From assembly GCA_000320545.1 (NCBI GenBank), contig ADNK01003184.1, positions 1 to 27,687 of the forward strand: DNA of 27,687 nt, read 5' to 3'. Under the pieces are notes generated by a model. It did not search any database and was not told the DNA's origin. It was given only the letters and a program-made list of their open reading frames with translations. This DNA comes from Bigelowiella natans CCMP2755. Its lineage: Eukaryota; Cercozoa; Chlorarachniophyceae. Of this stretch, positions 10,877-21,474 are shown piece by piece. The first letter of the stretch is position 1. Each line of letters begins with the position of its first letter. The translations under genes were made by a program, and so were the position numbers.

Positions 10877-11311
10877 CATACAGGGCCGGGGATGTGCCTC
10901 TATATCGAGTTTATGGGTGTCCAAACGCGGACAAGGTATATCTTTGCGAGCGACCGAGAGCGTCTCCCCCCGCCACCCCCCATCTAGCCATTCTGAGCGA
11001 GCAGCAGATTGCATTTGCTATGCGGGAGAAGGGGAGGATCACATACATGCGAGCCGATGCAGATATCTCAGTACCATTTTTCTCACCCCCCTCTCCAAAT
11101 GCAGACTACGAAAGGAAGGCGTATCTCCGTACCGAGATATCTTCGGTCTGCAATCGAGGACTCCCGAGGCGCCAGCGGCATGGTAGTAGCGAACAAATGC
11201 CTATTTCGAGCATCTGCTTCGGATGCACAAGCATTACCATGTACTTGCCACGTGATGATTGGTCAGCCTCGAATTGATATGATCGTGTGTCAATCCGCGT
11301 CTAGGCCGTAA
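8269..11311 (+). CDS. pyridoxamine 5'-phosphate oxidase-like FMN-binding protein (14 exons, 302 aa)
   Basis: Exons: 8269-8296, 8427-8515, 8614-8668, 8737-8773, 8863-8966, 9161-9210, 9431-9478, 9591-9647, 9805-9845, 10015-10063, 10300-10347, 10658-10701, 10884-10935, 11105-11311. All 13 joins are GT-AG and phase-consistent (909 nt). The joined protein follows the Pyridox_ox_2 (PF12900) pattern seen mostly in bacteria: KRGTHERQKILDIL, VSYLHNGEELRVVPQLFGV, GWLYLHGSVSS, ATLIDGLVLAR, MHNSVNYRSVVIF, ITEHVLKGRWDD, KIKLSECSAKIRTGGP, DDKDD, WAGDVPLYRV. The split-barrel fold binds FMN; the substrate is unknown. The last exon beyond ISVPRYL is cysteine-containing and not family-like. The start is the first ATG giving phase into exon 2, in a good context (CATGG). 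Introns 6, 10, 11 and 12 carry GT, ATT, TA and TC microsatellites. Confidence 0.8.
9381..9419. repeat. (GT)n microsatellite in intron 6 of gene D
   Basis: About 19 GT units just upstream of the acceptor of exon 7 (9431). Confidence 0.95.
10095..10145. repeat. (ATT)n / (ACT)n microsatellite in intron 10 of gene D
   Basis: ATT repeats pass into ACT repeats within the intron between exons 10 and 11. Confidence 0.9.
10482..10526. repeat. (TA)n-(CA)n microsatellite in intron 11 of gene D
   Basis: Nearly pure TA repeat followed by a short AC run, within the intron 10348-10657. ORFs rich in alternating Tyr-Ile here are artefacts. Confidence 0.95.
10840..10873. repeat. (TC)n pyrimidine tract in intron 12 of gene D
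   Basis: A pure TC run ends about 10 bp before the acceptor of exon 13 (10884). It probably doubles as the polypyrimidine tract of the 3' splice site. Confidence 0.95.
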
Positions 11312-12546
11312 AGCCGTCTGATGAGGGGGTTCTGACTAAGCTGGGGAACGTTGGTGGCGGCCGGCAGCAACTAGTGTCCTTTCTCATGGGAGCAGTCCTC
11401 GCAGCCTGTGTAGCTTTGATACTAGCTTAAAAGAGATTTCCAGATAAGAAGCGACATGGCAGGAACAATCAACCATCTCTAGATCTATGTGTCGATGTTC
11501 GCTTGCACGCATAAACGCTCTATTCCGCCGAGGCCATCTGGCCAGGCTACATGCACATATAGGCATGCATGTAATCTGGATGATGCCGTCAAGATGTATA
11601 CACAATACTGCAACACTCTAGCTAGCTAGATACTATCCATGAATAGGCTATCTAGCTATGTTGGTGTAGCTAGTACGTTACAGGATACCTCACGAAAGCG
11701 ATGCTTGCAGCCCTCTAGGTTCTGTCCACTGTAGCTGTTGCCATGCAAAGGCATGCAGATCTAGACTCTACGGATGGATCTAGATAGCTAAGCATTCCTA
11801 GATTAGCAATGTAGCAATGATTGTGAGCTGCAGATGACTTGTAGATCAATAGATGTTTGAAGCAAGTTGTGAAAATGACACCACAGAGCACAGTGTACGA
11901 AGAGAAAAAATCTTACCAACTTGCTTGTTTACTAGCTAGCTTGAGCGTCTCGGTTCATGCACATCTAGAAATGCTCATCTAGCACACTCCAAGCAGACAC
12001 TTCGCGCTATCACATATTCTGCCTTACGTCTAGACGCATGTTCAGCTACCTAGCTAGCTAGCTACGCTATTTATCCATGTATGGCTAAATGTACACTACA
12101 CCATTCTAGCATTGCCATTCATCATGGCTAGATCTAGAGATGACCGAATTGTCATGTGTGCTACATATACCGCTGCATCAATAATTCATACTCTTTTTAC
12201 GACTGTAATGACTCGCTAAATTGTTCAGATGAGCACATCTGCAAACTGGAAAGTGTCTAGATACATATATGGTTTCATTTGAGAAATGAGCCGAAACGGA
12301 AGACGTATGATCACTGGCGAAAGATTAATCTACGTAGCTGACAGTCCTAAAAGTGCATGTTTAATTTGTAAAAACAAAGTTTGAACCTCATTCAATATAT
12401 AAGTATCTTAAATATACAAACCTCTTTCTGAAGGCTTTCTCAAATTCCTACACGGGCCAATTTGTACACAAAGTTAGAAAGATCAGGGGAATTACACTTA
12501 AAATTGTCGATTCGACTCAATGTACGCTCGTGACGATCTAAGAAAA
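11312..12546. other. convergent intergenic region, CTAG-rich
   Basis: 1,235 bp between the ends of gene D (plus) and the prominin-like gene (minus). Between about 11470 and 12140 the word CTAG recurs very often, commonly as CTAGCTAG or AGATCTAG (for example 11618-11628, 11764-11789, 12050-12064, 12128-12137). From about 12350 the sequence becomes AT-rich. No gene is seen. Confidence 0.6.
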
Positions 12547-15500
12547 TTAGCTAACAGTAGCAAGTACATTTATTTGAATTACCGCTTCTTCTACAGCATC
12601 CTGATACGAAGGTGGCTACAAAAAACAAGAATAAATGTATAGTTAGTCAGATTAAATTGAAAGCTACCTGCTGCTGGGTAGACGTTTGCCGAGGAGTCAA
12701 AGAGGGCCTCGTGGATGCAGAAGACATATCCTGCAATTTACGTGAGTTGTAAAAATAGAGGACAAACTAAGGGGGCATCTGCCAATGATTGCAAAAGATC
12801 ACCGCATTGACTTCAAAGAGGGCTGTATCTCGCTCGACACTCTATTCAAATGGAAACATCAGTGACTGGTCAGATTATCATTAGTGTTGATGGTGGTCCT
12901 ACCCTATCTCCAGCAGCACGAGGCATAATAGGAGTTATCGGTCGAACTGAATTTCCATCTCCAACTATAAGACCCGGGGTTACATGATCCTTTGTGTACT
13001 ATTTCAGCCAATGAAAGTTAAGGTCTAAGCATCTTTCGTTAAAAGTTTTAAATGCGGTTATCAATGGCTGAGAGAGACGTCATTAGCTATGCTACCGAGT
13101 ATTTCCTCACGAGAGCTGCTGGAGGCGGAGTGACTACATACATTTTGTTTCATTTTGCCGACATCATGAATCAGTTTCCATACAACTATTATAGTTAGCA
13201 CGGTTACCTGGAGGCTGGGGTGTAAGCCTACGTTCCATTCTTATTGCTGTAGGAGTCCTTGAATACTACATTAACGAAGAACTATAAACTGATGTTGAAG
13301 GAGAGTTATCCTGATTTCCTACCTGACGGGCAGCAGCTCTAATTTTTACTGAAAATATGTCATAGTTTTTATTTTTCTCATAATACAGCATGAAAGCGTA
13401 TGCGTAAGGGAAAGGGAGGCAAGACAATTAGAGAGAAACATGTTAATGATTATCACCATCATCTGCGTCATTGACAAGATCTTTTACGTCTATGTAAGAC
13501 ACATGTGAACATCATTTATCACATAATTCAAAACTGAATATGTAAGGTGTCGGTACCATTTTCAAGTTCCTTTTGCTCGTTTTGATAATCTATACAATCT
13601 GCACGGGGAGATAAATCAGCTTTCCTATATACAGATCAAGGGTTTTTAGCACCTCGCATTGCCACCAGTAGAAAGAATCCCAAGAGCATTGCAGCTGAGA
13701 GACAATGTGGTGAGGTTTGTAGAAGAACAATGTAAAATAGAAAACGCTTTGCAACCTAAACATGCAATTGCCCCAGGCGATACCGCGTCAACCGATTCTG
13801 ATACGAGGACATCAGATCACTTCGACGCGAAACACAATGCTCTGGGTTTCAGAATGCACGTTATAACAGTACCAAAAGTTGTCTCACACATCGTCCCGAC
13901 AAATACTCTCTCATACGCGTTCCCAACGAAATTGCAAGGCGTGAACCGATTCACGGTTAGGGTAAAATCTACGACGGAAAGAAGGCTGTCGCTCTAAAGA
14001 AGCATCGCATTTACAACATTATCAGCTTCAGTAAGGAAAAATTGGCTTGATATTTTGTGCGAGATTGACAATTATGAAATCGAACTGTAACCGCTGCGCG
14101 AAGGTCATCTTGTGCTTGTATCAGTGTAGTGTCCACTGCAATAAGAAATCCAATCTGCATGGAAAAGAGACTAAATATCCAGAACAAATTCTACACTCTG
14201 ACATAATATGAAGTTATTACAGCGTCAGAAAGCCTGGCACTCTGCTCCGCACTTTCTGCTGGAATCCTCACGTTGATGTCGTTGTCTATAGTTACAACCT
14301 GGTAGTTTAAGGGGATAATATCAAAACAATGTTTTCAGTTTCCAACCAAAATACTAGAATTTGGTGGCTGACTCTATTTTGTATCGAAGGTATCAAGAGA
14401 AGGGCGTTGTCATTATCTGTCACGGTAGCTGCGTCTGGAGGAGACGTGGTACTATAGAATGTTGTCCAGAGAGGGCTAGTATTCCAAATAATATACACGT
14501 TCATTTGTTCATTCATTTTGTCAGTCAAAGGATACGCATGCATATTCAGTCGTTACGTCCTACCTATTCAGGTCTGCCTGCAGTGCAAGAAGACTAGCTT
14601 CGAGAATGCTAAGCTCAAGAACCACAAGGGTTGCATTGACACCTAACCACAGTGTAAGATCTATGTTACCAATCCTCCGTGTCGACTATATCCTTACGGT
14701 ACCATTTTGAACTGGTGACGGGTCGAAAGCAGCTTCACTCTCGGCAAGTTCAATCCTGGTTAAAATGGAAAATGGGTGTATCAGTATTAATGCCTAGGAA
14801 TTTGCAATGGATTTAAATTACGCTGCGATTGCTGGTGTTAGCAACGCCGACTGATTCAGGTCTAGAGCAGCCTGTCACCAAACATTTATTCGCTGATATT
14901 TTCCTGACAGTTTTTGGCATGTGGATGTTAGAACGCAACATTTTCGATGTCAGGAAGAACATTTGTAACGTCCTCGGTGAAGTTAAATTCCTGAAGGATC
15001 CGAACACAAAAAGTTTCAAAACAAACCGCGTTGTAGACAGGCAGATGGTGCAGACCTGAATCACACCGAGAATGTCTACAAAGTTGGTTTCAGGATCCAA
15101 GATGTACGTTCCATTTGGGAAGAATTCGCTCTGGCACTATTTAAGTTGGGTGGCAACCAGAAGCCAGAAAGCTTGAGAATATCATTCGTGACGAAATTAT
15201 GAGTTTTTACATACGGTGACAATTTGATTCGCTGTCTCTCCTAGATCAACTGAAGAGCTTCCAATCTGTGTTGTCCCTTTAATCGCGAAAGTACGTTAGG
15301 TTTTACATGATACAAGAAGGATTAAGGATATTACCTCTGACGTTTGTCGTGAAGATAGTATTTAACGTGTTACAAGATTCGATAGAGTAGTCCCCTTTTG
15401 AAAGTCGAGATTTAAGGCTCTGCTTACCAAGATAATGAACTTTTCTCACCTTCACAGCCACAGACATCGTAAAATACCTTTTGGTTTAAAGTTTGAACTT

Positions 15501-18339
15501 CACATTGAAAATGTACAAGCCCCGAATTATAAGTTTGATTTTTACCATCGATGATACTAGGGTCAGTCCAAAGAAGAATGTCATCCAGATGAAGAGTCCA
15601 AAGATAATATAGGCGCTTAAAAAATTTTCAGTTCAGCATTTACATATTCTCACATTATCACACAAATTTTCTCACCCGACAGACATAACCCATTTTCGTT
15701 TCAGTAAGTAGCCTGACCAATTGCAGCCTCATGTTAACATCTTATGCTAGCTAATCAATTGCTTGATGCTTGAATACCCACGAGCATGATAAGTAAGCAG
15801 ATCAGAGAAATTGAATAGACCTGTTGCAATTTAGAGATGATTGCATTTTCGATTACAATTATTAGTAACAATGAAAGGTACCAGAGCAGCTACTGATTCG
15901 ACAATGGTCTCGTTCCCACTTGTCTGAAATACATGCGATTCGTCACGTGCTCACCAAACTCCGAGAAATTAATGCTGCACTGCAGTTGTGGCGTACATTC
16001 TCCTGCCCATCCTCGATGTCAGATTCGGCACTCACCATTTCCGCAACAGAATTCAAAAGCTGCTCCTTTGAAGTAGAAGGACTGAATTACCATATTGTCT
16101 CATAAAGGATCTGAAGAATATTACCTGGAGTTCATCGACGTCAGAAAGTATATTATTCCTTTCCTGTTGGAGCTCATTTCGTACCTAAAGAATGTGATAC
16201 TTGAAGATGCGTTCCATCAGAGCTTTATTTGTTGATTAAAGGGCATGCCTGCACTCCAAGATCTTGCTCAATGGCTGATGAAAAGAAGATAATGTTACCC
16301 ATTTGAAGTACTCTCGAGGTATTTCACTCACTTTGCTGTATAGGTGGAATCGACATGAGGACTTGGTCTCTGAAGCCATGATAAGAATTTTAAATTGTAT
16401 ACGAATGCTGTTGTGACATATGATAACCATACCGCGCCACTTGGGTTCCCTGTATTGCAGCAATAGTATTTATTCTATCCTGATTATCAACCTGCATAGA
16501 TCCCAAAACATAAACGTCGGAAGACATATTATTCCGTTTGAGTGCATGAAAATACTTCGTTGTAGTCGACAGTTGGCACATCGAAAAGGCCCAGTCCTTA
16601 CATGTACAGTTCACAAAATCAGTTAATGATAAAGAGAGAATTACACGAGCTAGAAACCTGCAAGCGTGGAGACCTCGGCCTCCGTTTGGGTAGTATTCAA
16701 ATCAAGTTGGCTTTAAATTATTCGAGTTGTTAAAATTCGGACGTCTTGCTTTGTGGATTATCTCACTTAATTGAATCAAGCTGCCGTTCGTAGCCGAGGG
16801 TGGCATTATCTATCGCTTCAACGGATTGATCCAAAAGAATTAAGATCTGCTGGAGCTGACCAATGAAAAGCGCATGATTTATCTCATGAAATTCATACAT
16901 ACTCTTGAAATATTTACATTGTCTATGATAAGAAGTGCCTCGTCAACTGTTCCATTTATCTACAAAGACACGGACATTAAATCTCCACACCAATAACTGA
17001 ACAATAATTTTACCTGCGAGTTTACTTGAAATAGAAAGTTTCCTACAGAGCTTTCGCCGCACGAACGTAATATGTTAGTGTTCCCTGCAACGCAAGTTCT
17101 GAGATCTATGAGAGCGTAATTGGATACGATGGATAACCTCCAGCAGCTTCCCGCAAATCATCGAGAGTCTGACCACTTCGAAGACTTATAGGTAGTTGGC
17201 CTAGATGATCGGAATTCATAAAATTTATGGAAATATTACAGAAATATGGGCTACTGCAATATCCACCCACCAGAGCAAACAAAGTCTTCTGCTTCCTAGA
17301 ATATTTTTCAGAGTGTAAATATTCAGGGTGAAAATTCTTGGAGAAAAATCTCAATGCTACCTGGACACTGAGCACTGCGTCATCGAAAAGACTGTTTACA
17401 TTGTCGTACCTAAATGACACCCAGTAAGAGCTCATATGATTGAGTTAGTTTAAGTTTGAACAACTATTTTTTACGTTTGCGACGAGCCCACAAATATCGA
17501 TATCACGCCCGCTGCAGAGGTGGCAATTATCAAAAGTGCAATCCCCTGGAGTTAAATTTACCATGGTGATTTGATGATGAATGATTTTTCCCAATATATT
17601 TGGAGAACCATTAAATATTTTCGCATATCGGGCTTTGAACAAGGCCATTGCCGCACCTTTCCATATGAGAATTTAGTTCATAACCTCAATATTCAAATTA
17701 AAGGTCGCTTACCTTCTCCTTTCTGAAACAACAGCATCGACAGCAGTTGCAACACATGCCCCAACAGCACATGTGGAAGAACTGAAAGAAAATAGGTCTT
17801 ACGCTGCTGAATTCAATGTGATTTCGTAATGTGTGGTGACTCATATCAAGAATACCCACCATTGTGATAGTAAAGATGAGTCCAATGGCTAATCCAACAC
17901 CTAAGTAAACAGTTAAAAGACAGGTAATAAAAGAAGCTTTCTAGAGTTTTTCTTTTCCACCTCCGCTATGCACAATTAGATCTTGGATGTAGTTGGCAAC
18001 CTTCGACAATGAAATTTAGATTAAAATGAAGCATGGTAACTGTGAATCAATACCCTTTCATCTGATAGATTCCAATCTTCAAATGGAAGGTCAGCCTTGA
18101 TAGGTTATTATGTAATCAAATTGTAGGCTTTGCAGAAACACAAGATGACAGTAAGACGAAGTGCGAGCCCAAATACACATCATCGCCACAAAATCATTTT
18201 GGTCCGGTTTTCGTCAAACCGGAAATTCACGTTCTTGTAGAGAGGCGGGGCTCAATAGAGACTGCGCCTCACATCGCGCCGCGAAGAGTAGGAAGAAAGA
18301 GGCAACCAACGGGGCTGATAATCTATTGAGCAACTCCAT
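12547..18339 (-). CDS. prominin-like pentaspan membrane glycoprotein (43 exons, 812 aa)
   Basis: All 43 exons join in phase: 18220-18339, 18054-18095, 17961-18000, 17860-17900, 17713-17781, 17475-17545, 17361-17409, 17271-17295, 17138-17200, 17014-17084, 16903-16959, 16767-16855, 16658-16710, 16556-16596, 16428-16491, 16332-16367, 16249-16274, 16125-16184, 15955-16065, 15882-15923, 15778-15820, 15676-15712, 15546-15615, 15450-15477, 15335-15394, 15215-15276, 15056-15136, 14940-14990, 14822-14871, 14703-14755, 14564-14642, 14424-14451, 14221-14298, 14092-14154, 13873-13993, 13653-13694, 13557-13598, 13457-13489, 13323-13338, 13096-13133, 12903-12964, 12668-12730, 12547-12615. The order matches prominin (CD133; human about 865 aa): signal peptide (LVASFFLLFAARCEA), TM1 (about 69-83), a cysteine-rich cytosolic loop MCCWGMCCNCCRCCC, TM2 (about 105-126), a first large extracellular helical loop, TM3 (about 391-405), TM4 (about 417-438), a second large loop with N-glycosylation sites and Cys, PCNFVGNAYERVF..MCE before TM5 (about 692-705), and a cytosolic tail with PPSY. 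Prominins organise cholesterol-rich membrane protrusions and cilia. Intron 17 uses a GC donor; the others are GT-AG, mostly 50-200 bp. An alternative stop after exon 38 (13443-13445) would shorten the tail. Confidence 0.85.
13443..13445 (-). other. alternative in-frame stop if intron 38 of gene E is retained
   Basis: If the donor at 13456 (GTGATA) is not used, reading continues four codons to TAA at 13443-13445. The protein would then lack the last five exons, including the PPSY motif. This is a natural candidate for two tail isoforms; use of either is inference. Confidence 0.35.
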
Positions 18340-18927
18340 CTCCGCCAAAAGCTTGCAGACTTGCAGGCCAGATTTCAATTTCAAAACAACATTATCGCCA
18401 TACGATTCAACCGAACTCGAGCCAAGGGAGTTTTGTCCTAAGTCACTCCATAAACCACGTCTTAAAACCAAAATCTACTATGTTTCCGAGGCTCTGATCT
18501 CCGCAGCACATTTCCAGTTGTTCTGAACTTCTTCGGCAAGAGCGCGTTGGTGCTGTCTTTCCATGTGTGGCGGAATTTCCTCATCAAAACCACATCGTTT
18601 CGGACTGTACGACAACGGCTTTTCCGCGTAGGCAGCAACAAAGACCCGTTTGTAGAAAGAACGCTCGTCAAGAAAAAACAGTGTTCAGATAAAGTATTTA
18701 GGATATTTCATCGGTACGACATAGCATGTGGGGCAAGCTAGCTTCGAATGCTCTGACACGCGCGTGACACACGTCCAGAGCAGTTTTTGTTTCACCCTCG
18801 TGAATTTTCGAAGAAAATCCCATCGAATTATCCTGTTTAAAAACCCATCGGTTTCCCACCTGCGTCAACGAATAAGTGATGACGCACAGAAAACCATCAG
18901 AAAAAGTGAAAGTGCAATTGTCATCCG
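18340..18927. promoter_or_regulatory. divergent promoter region between genes E and F
   Basis: 588 bp between the start codons of the prominin-like gene (minus) and the beta-lactamase-like gene (plus). Overlapping ORFs on both strands lack family features. No TATA box is identified. The prominin frame extends upstream of its chosen ATG, but only the chosen start places the signal peptide at the N-terminus. Confidence 0.5.
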
Positions 18928-19969
18928 ATGAAGATCCCTTACCCTGCACATCTCCTCCTCCTCTTGACCCACCTTCTGTCCTGGCCTTCGCAAGCCAGGC
19001 CCCTGACATCGTCATCGCCAGTAAACTTTCTGTTCGGGCTTGACCAGAGCGAGCCATGCCCGCAGTTTTTTGAGGAGGGGGCTCCAATCGACGCCTCGGA
19101 GCTCGCCGGTGTTCTTTCTCCTCTTCCAAGCTTCCTCGAAGAGAAGAGGGTTAGATTGAAAGCCTTCAGTTCAGTCCTTTCGATCGTACAGGGAGGATCT
19201 CTATTGTTCCATACGGTGGCAGGGTCGGAAGGCCCTTCCGAGAGTAGGTGCGTACGTTCAAACATTGTGGAAAGAGGAAGTGTGTATTCATCATCACCCC
19301 TCGCCCTCGGATAATTCTTAATCAGCCCGAACGTCACCTTGAGGTCAAAGTACTGCGTCGGGAGCGTGTCGAAGATCTTCACGTAATAGCGTTTACTCAC
19401 CAATTCCCAGCGTCTACTGCCACAGAAAACTGACGCATCCGCTATCAATCGCCCACCGCGATTTATCATATGCACAGATCGTTAATGCTTTTCCAGCTTC
19501 GAGATCAGGGCCTTCTTCCACAGGGTCTAGATACAGCTGTTAGCGATATCCTACCAGGATGGGTCGACCCTCCTCTCGCTCAGCCTTCGCACCTCAGCGG
19601 TGTTCAGCGACGCCGTGCAGCGTCAACGCGGTCTTTGACCCTGCGCGCTTTGGCCACGCATTCTAGCGGACTTGTGCGCGAGGTTCCGCCCTGTGATAAC
19701 TGCACAGAAATTCAGCGTCTGGCAGCCATCGCAGCTAACACTTCAAGGCTCTTTCCGATGTAAGAAAGCATGCGCCTGGGTGAGGGTTTGGGAGAGGGGG
19801 GGGAGGAGGAGGAGGGTCCAGCGACGGCACCAATGAGTGTGATTCTGTAACGATTAATAACATTTTCTTTCAGTACCAATAAGCGTATATTGCATATACA
19901 ATACACTTGCACAGTTGTTCCCCTGGTGATGATTACCTCTGCAGATCGTCGGGATATGAACCATATATC

Positions 19970-20016
<47 letters not shown>

Positions 20017-21435
20017 GTGCACACTTTGATGTCTCTCACTGCAGGTATGCCCGCACGCTCTACTCCAACCTCGGGATCGCCGTTCTGGGCCGCGCCCTGG
20101 AGAAGGTTGCGGGGAAGACCTGGGAAGAATGGGTCGAGAGCGAGATCATGAAGCCTCTCGCCATGGCTGATAGCGGCGCGAAGTGCACGAGCGATGTGCC
20201 AGGTAGTAGACGTCGGACGCGTAGTTATTTCTAATGTTTTGACTGCGAAAATCATAGCGACATCGACGCTAATTTAGCCCTCACACACCTTTGCAAAGGG
20301 GTCGTGATAGGCGCTGACCCGGCCAGTGGTAAGGCGATTCCGGCACCTGGCGACTGGGATTGGGGAGCACCGTGCGGGTCCGTCTACACGTCGGCCGCTG
20401 ATATGACGCGGTAAGCGCTGCTGCATCATCTCTTCGTGGAGAACAGCTACCGGGGCCTCCACCGAGATAGCTCATTAGTATAAATAGCACCACTGCGAAT
20501 GCGTATGTGCACAACTCCGCACACACACACACACACACACACGCGCGCGCGCGTTGGAGAGGGGAGGGGGAGCATCACTCCAGAGCGGGCACACACACGA
20601 TTCATCGCATACTATCAAAACGCAGGTTTATGAACTTTCTTCTCGGCTTCGAGCCCTCGGAAGCATCCACGCCATCCTCCCCATCACCATCATCATCGTC
20701 ATCATCATCGTCATCAGCACCCACTGTGCTGGACCCGTCCTCCCTCGCCGAAATGCAGAGAATCGTGTTCGCGCAGCGCGACGGCATCTCGGGTGTGGCG
20801 TCCGGCACCTTCGAGGGCGCTGTGATGGAGGTGGACCAACCCGAGGGCGTGGGCAAGATGAGAGGCGGGCTGTTCCAAAGAAGCACTGCTGACATCGGAG
20901 GAGGAGCTACGAAGGACCGCACCGTGAGATACTGGAGTTTGAGGTGAAGCTTCGACGCTAAGAGAGGGGGGGGTGGGGGGGGGTAGAGCGCGGAAGTCAC
21001 TGTACTGCGTCTTCTTGTTGTGCTAGAAAGCAGCATCGACTAGCTTCTGAATTGCCATGTCAAACTACGACTCCTCCCTTGCTCATCAATCCAATACGTT
21101 TCTCGCCTCTCCCTAACCCCCCCCCCCCCCCGGTGCATTCCTTCCTTCCTCCCTATTCCCCTTTCCCCAGCAAGCTTGGGTGTATTGAAGGATTTCGTGC
21201 AGCTTTCACGTTAGTCCCTTCTCTGTCTTTGGGCGTCTTTGCTGCTGTGGGCTCGACGTGCGACATGTACGGAGATGGTGACGTCATCAGTTTTCCCGTC
21301 ACCAACGCCCTTCTGGACGGGGTGGGGCAGCTCCTCAGGGCTCGAGAAGAGCAACGCGCTAAGCGTCTGCCTGGGAAGGAGCAAGTCGGCGACTATCTTG
21401 GCCAGTATGACTGCGGGTAGGAGCGGCCGTTGCTG

Positions 21436-21474
<39 letters not shown>

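Noticed and set aside
13658-13997. 112-codon plus-strand ORF
   Set aside because: Antisense to exons 35-36 of the prominin-like gene, which encode the diagnostic pre-TM5 cysteine segment and TM5.
14813-15100. 95-codon minus ORF read straight through
   Set aside because: It crosses two introns of the prominin-like gene; the spliced reading keeps phase and helical character better.
18939-19475. 178-residue minus-strand ORF antisense to exons 1-2 of the beta-lactamase-like gene
   Set aside because: Part of it looks coding (a FDTLPTQYFDLKV stretch), but the plus strand there gives the essential SxxK exon with exact splice phase, so the minus ORF is a shadow.
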